From: Clostridia bacterium
Lineage (GTDB): Bacteria; Bacillota; Clostridia; UBA1381
DNA: 7,070 bases
Assembly (NCBI GenBank): GCA_900770405.1
Contig: CAAGKL010000326.1
Coordinates: 1 to 7,070 of the forward strand
Direction of reading: 5' to 3'
Shown here: positions 6,130 to 7,070 of the stretch, piece by piece
How the letters are laid out: each line of letters begins with the position of its first letter
How positions within the stretch are numbered: position 1 is the first letter of the stretch
Notes under the pieces: generated by a model
Told to the model about the DNA's origin: nothing
What the model saw: only the letters and a program-made list of their open reading frames with translations
The model's database searches: none
Program-made: the position numbers and the translations under genes

Positions 6130-6158
6130 AAAAAGGGGCAACGCCCCTCTTTTTAATT
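6124..6158. terminator. Bidirectional terminator between convergent operons
   Basis: Arms 6124-6139 (AATTAAAAAAAGGGGC) and 6143-6158 (GCCCCTCTTTTTAATT) pair over 16 positions with one A/C mismatch and a 3-nt AAC loop. There is a T-run in both directions. The stop codons of both flanking genes (6127-6129 on plus, 6153-6155 on minus) are inside the arms. Confidence 0.95.
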
Positions 6159-6878
6159 GCCCTTGTTTTTCAGGCTGCGCAGACGCTCCTTGTATGCGTC
6201 GAGGTGGTTGTGAATTTGCAGCGAGGAGAATATAAACGCCCGCAGCCGCCGCCCCTTTTCGCGGTAATTTTCCTCCGCCGTGCGCACCGACAGCTTCAGT
6301 TCCTCATAGCGCACAAGCAGGTCGTTTTTCTTCGCAAACTCGCGGATTTTGATGATGATGTTGCAGGAATATACAACGTCGATCATAAACACGCCAAAGA
6401 ATATTCCGAGCACGAAGGAAAATGCCAGATGCTCGGTAAACCACAAAATCGCGTCGGTGATGTAGGGGTTCACGAAAAAGTAGTAAACCGTGCCGAGCGC
6501 CGCCCAAATGAGCGAAAATTTCAGGCAGATAATGCCCTTGTAGTTGCAAAATTCGTTCGTGTAGTCCCAGAGCTTGACCTTAAAGCCAATAATGAAAATC
6601 TTGCCGGCGATGAGCTCAATCAGCGTCATTAGCACACCGGACACGGCGAACACGGTCAGAATTTGCACGGGCAGACTGCCGAGAGTAAGGCGCGAGCCAA
6701 TCGCCGCGATAGAGTAGAGCGTGCACAGCCCGAAGCCGTAAATCGGCAGGTACGGTCCGGTCAGAAAGCCCGGGTTCATCCAGCGCCCCTCAATCGGGCG
6801 GCGGTAGAACAGCTCAAGCACCCAGCCGAAGAGCGAGCCGATGAAAAAGAGAAATACATAAAGCAAAAATATGTTCAT
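6153..6878 (-). CDS. PF06541-type polytopic membrane protein (putative ABC-transporter type IV, CmpB-like)
   Basis: The 241-residue protein belongs to the Clostridial 'putative ABC transporter permease' family (PF06541). Its function is not established and the transporter name is by annotation only. Conserved blocks are GWVLELFYRR (18-27), NPGFLTGPYLPIYGFG (35-50) and LWDYTNEFCNYKGIICLKFSLIWAALG (103-129). Hydrophobic segments lie at about 3-23, 44-62, 70-98, 116-136 and 148-172. A charged C-terminal tail of about 65 residues (177-241, rich in K/R/E) is predicted to be helical, possibly a coiled coil, and cytosolic. The ATG is preceded by GAGGGAGA (minus strand 6892-6885) at 6 nt. It starts 19 nt after the phosphofructokinase stop, so the two are very likely cotranscribed. 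No ATPase partner is visible in the window. Confidence 0.88.
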   Translation of the reverse strand: MNIFLLYVFLFFIGSLFGWVLELFYRRPIEGRWMNPGFLTGPYLPIYGFGLCTLYSIAAIGSRLTLGSLPVQILTVFAVSGVLMTLIELIAGKIFIIGFKVKLWDYTNEFCNYKGIICLKFSLIWAALGTVYYFFVNPYITDAILWFTEHLAFSFVLGIFFGVFMIDVVYSCNIIIKIREFAKKNDLLVRYEELKLSVRTAEENYREKGRRLRAFIFSSLQIHNHLDAYKERLRSLKNKGN

Positions 6879-6897
6879 AAAAAATCTCCCTCACGCG

Positions 6898-7070
6898 TTA
6901 TTTTTCTATTGACAGGTGCTGCGGCAGTCCGCAGCAGAACTGCGGCGGCAGCTCGCCCTGTATGAGCGGCAGCATATAGCGGCGCACCTTCTGCAAATCA
7001 AGCTGCCCGTCCGGCAAAATCCAGTCCGCGGGCACGCGCCGCTCCACGTTTGCGATTTTGTCTATGTCCG
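6898..7070 (-). CDS. 6-phosphofructokinase, C-terminal fragment (runs off the window)
   Basis: The minus-strand frame ending at TAA 6900-6898 encodes the last 56 residues of a protein, entering from beyond 7070. The pattern V-E-R-R-V-P-A-D-W-I, then YMLPLIQGELPPQ and GLPQHLSIEK, is the C-terminus of the phosphofructokinase family. It is closest in feel to the long Clostridial enzymes of about 400 aa, many of which use pyrophosphate (family knowledge from memory: ...VPxEWI...PLIQGE...GxPxY). The reaction would be phosphorylation of fructose 6-phosphate in glycolysis. Whether the phosphoryl donor is ATP or PPi cannot be told, because the donor-site residues lie outside the window. It precedes the PF06541 membrane protein in the same direction. 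Confidence 0.85.
   Translation of the reverse strand, partial: DIDKIANVERRVPADWILPDGQLDLQKVRRYMLPLIQGELPPQFCCGLPQHLSIEK

Noticed and set aside
5326..6141. Long minus-strand open frame opposite the beta-lactamase-fold gene (271 codons)
   Set aside because: It is an Ala/Arg/Ile-rich antisense shadow; the plus strand has a complete, motif-bearing gene.

Overview
The window looks like the end of a metagenomic contig from a gut-type member of the Clostridia (low- to mid-GC Bacillota). Three things support this. The Shine-Dalgarno sites are strong GGAGG/GAGGGAG types. The gene families are typical of that group: a GGGtGRT protein, copper-amine-oxidase-like stalk domains, a CmpB/PF06541 membrane protein and a long-type phosphofructokinase. 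Sigma-A promoters and intrinsic terminators are also clear. The first 26 bases are Illumina adapter, not genome, so real sequence begins at 27. The organism assignment is inference.

Layout. 27-872 (+) is the 3' part of a GGGtGRT-family gene, closed by a bidirectional terminator (901-941). 957 to about 1682 (-) is a 5'-truncated, probably dead, surface-protein gene with stalk domains. 1713-1946 (-) has no convincing protein gene but holds a well-formed transcription unit. A consensus promoter faces left and begins transcription at the edge of a 143-bp inverted-repeat rod, which is followed by a strong intrinsic terminator and an overlapping alternative hairpin. I read this as a candidate structured RNA of about 195 nt (or an attenuated leader), of no family I recognise. 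About 18 bp away a second, divergent promoter (1965-1993) drives the rightward operon.

The rightward operon (2025-6129) encodes a GH78 alpha-L-rhamnosidase, an alpha/beta hydrolase and a beta-lactamase-fold serine hydrolase. They are closely packed, with start and stop overlapping or about 11 nt apart. None has a signal peptide, so the likely theme is intracellular trimming and de-esterification of imported rhamnose-containing glycosides or oligosaccharides. It ends at a second bidirectional terminator (6124-6158).

From the right edge comes a leftward pair: the C-terminus of a 6-phosphofructokinase (6898-7070) followed 19 nt later by a PF06541-type polytopic membrane protein (6153-6878). This pair converges on the same terminator.
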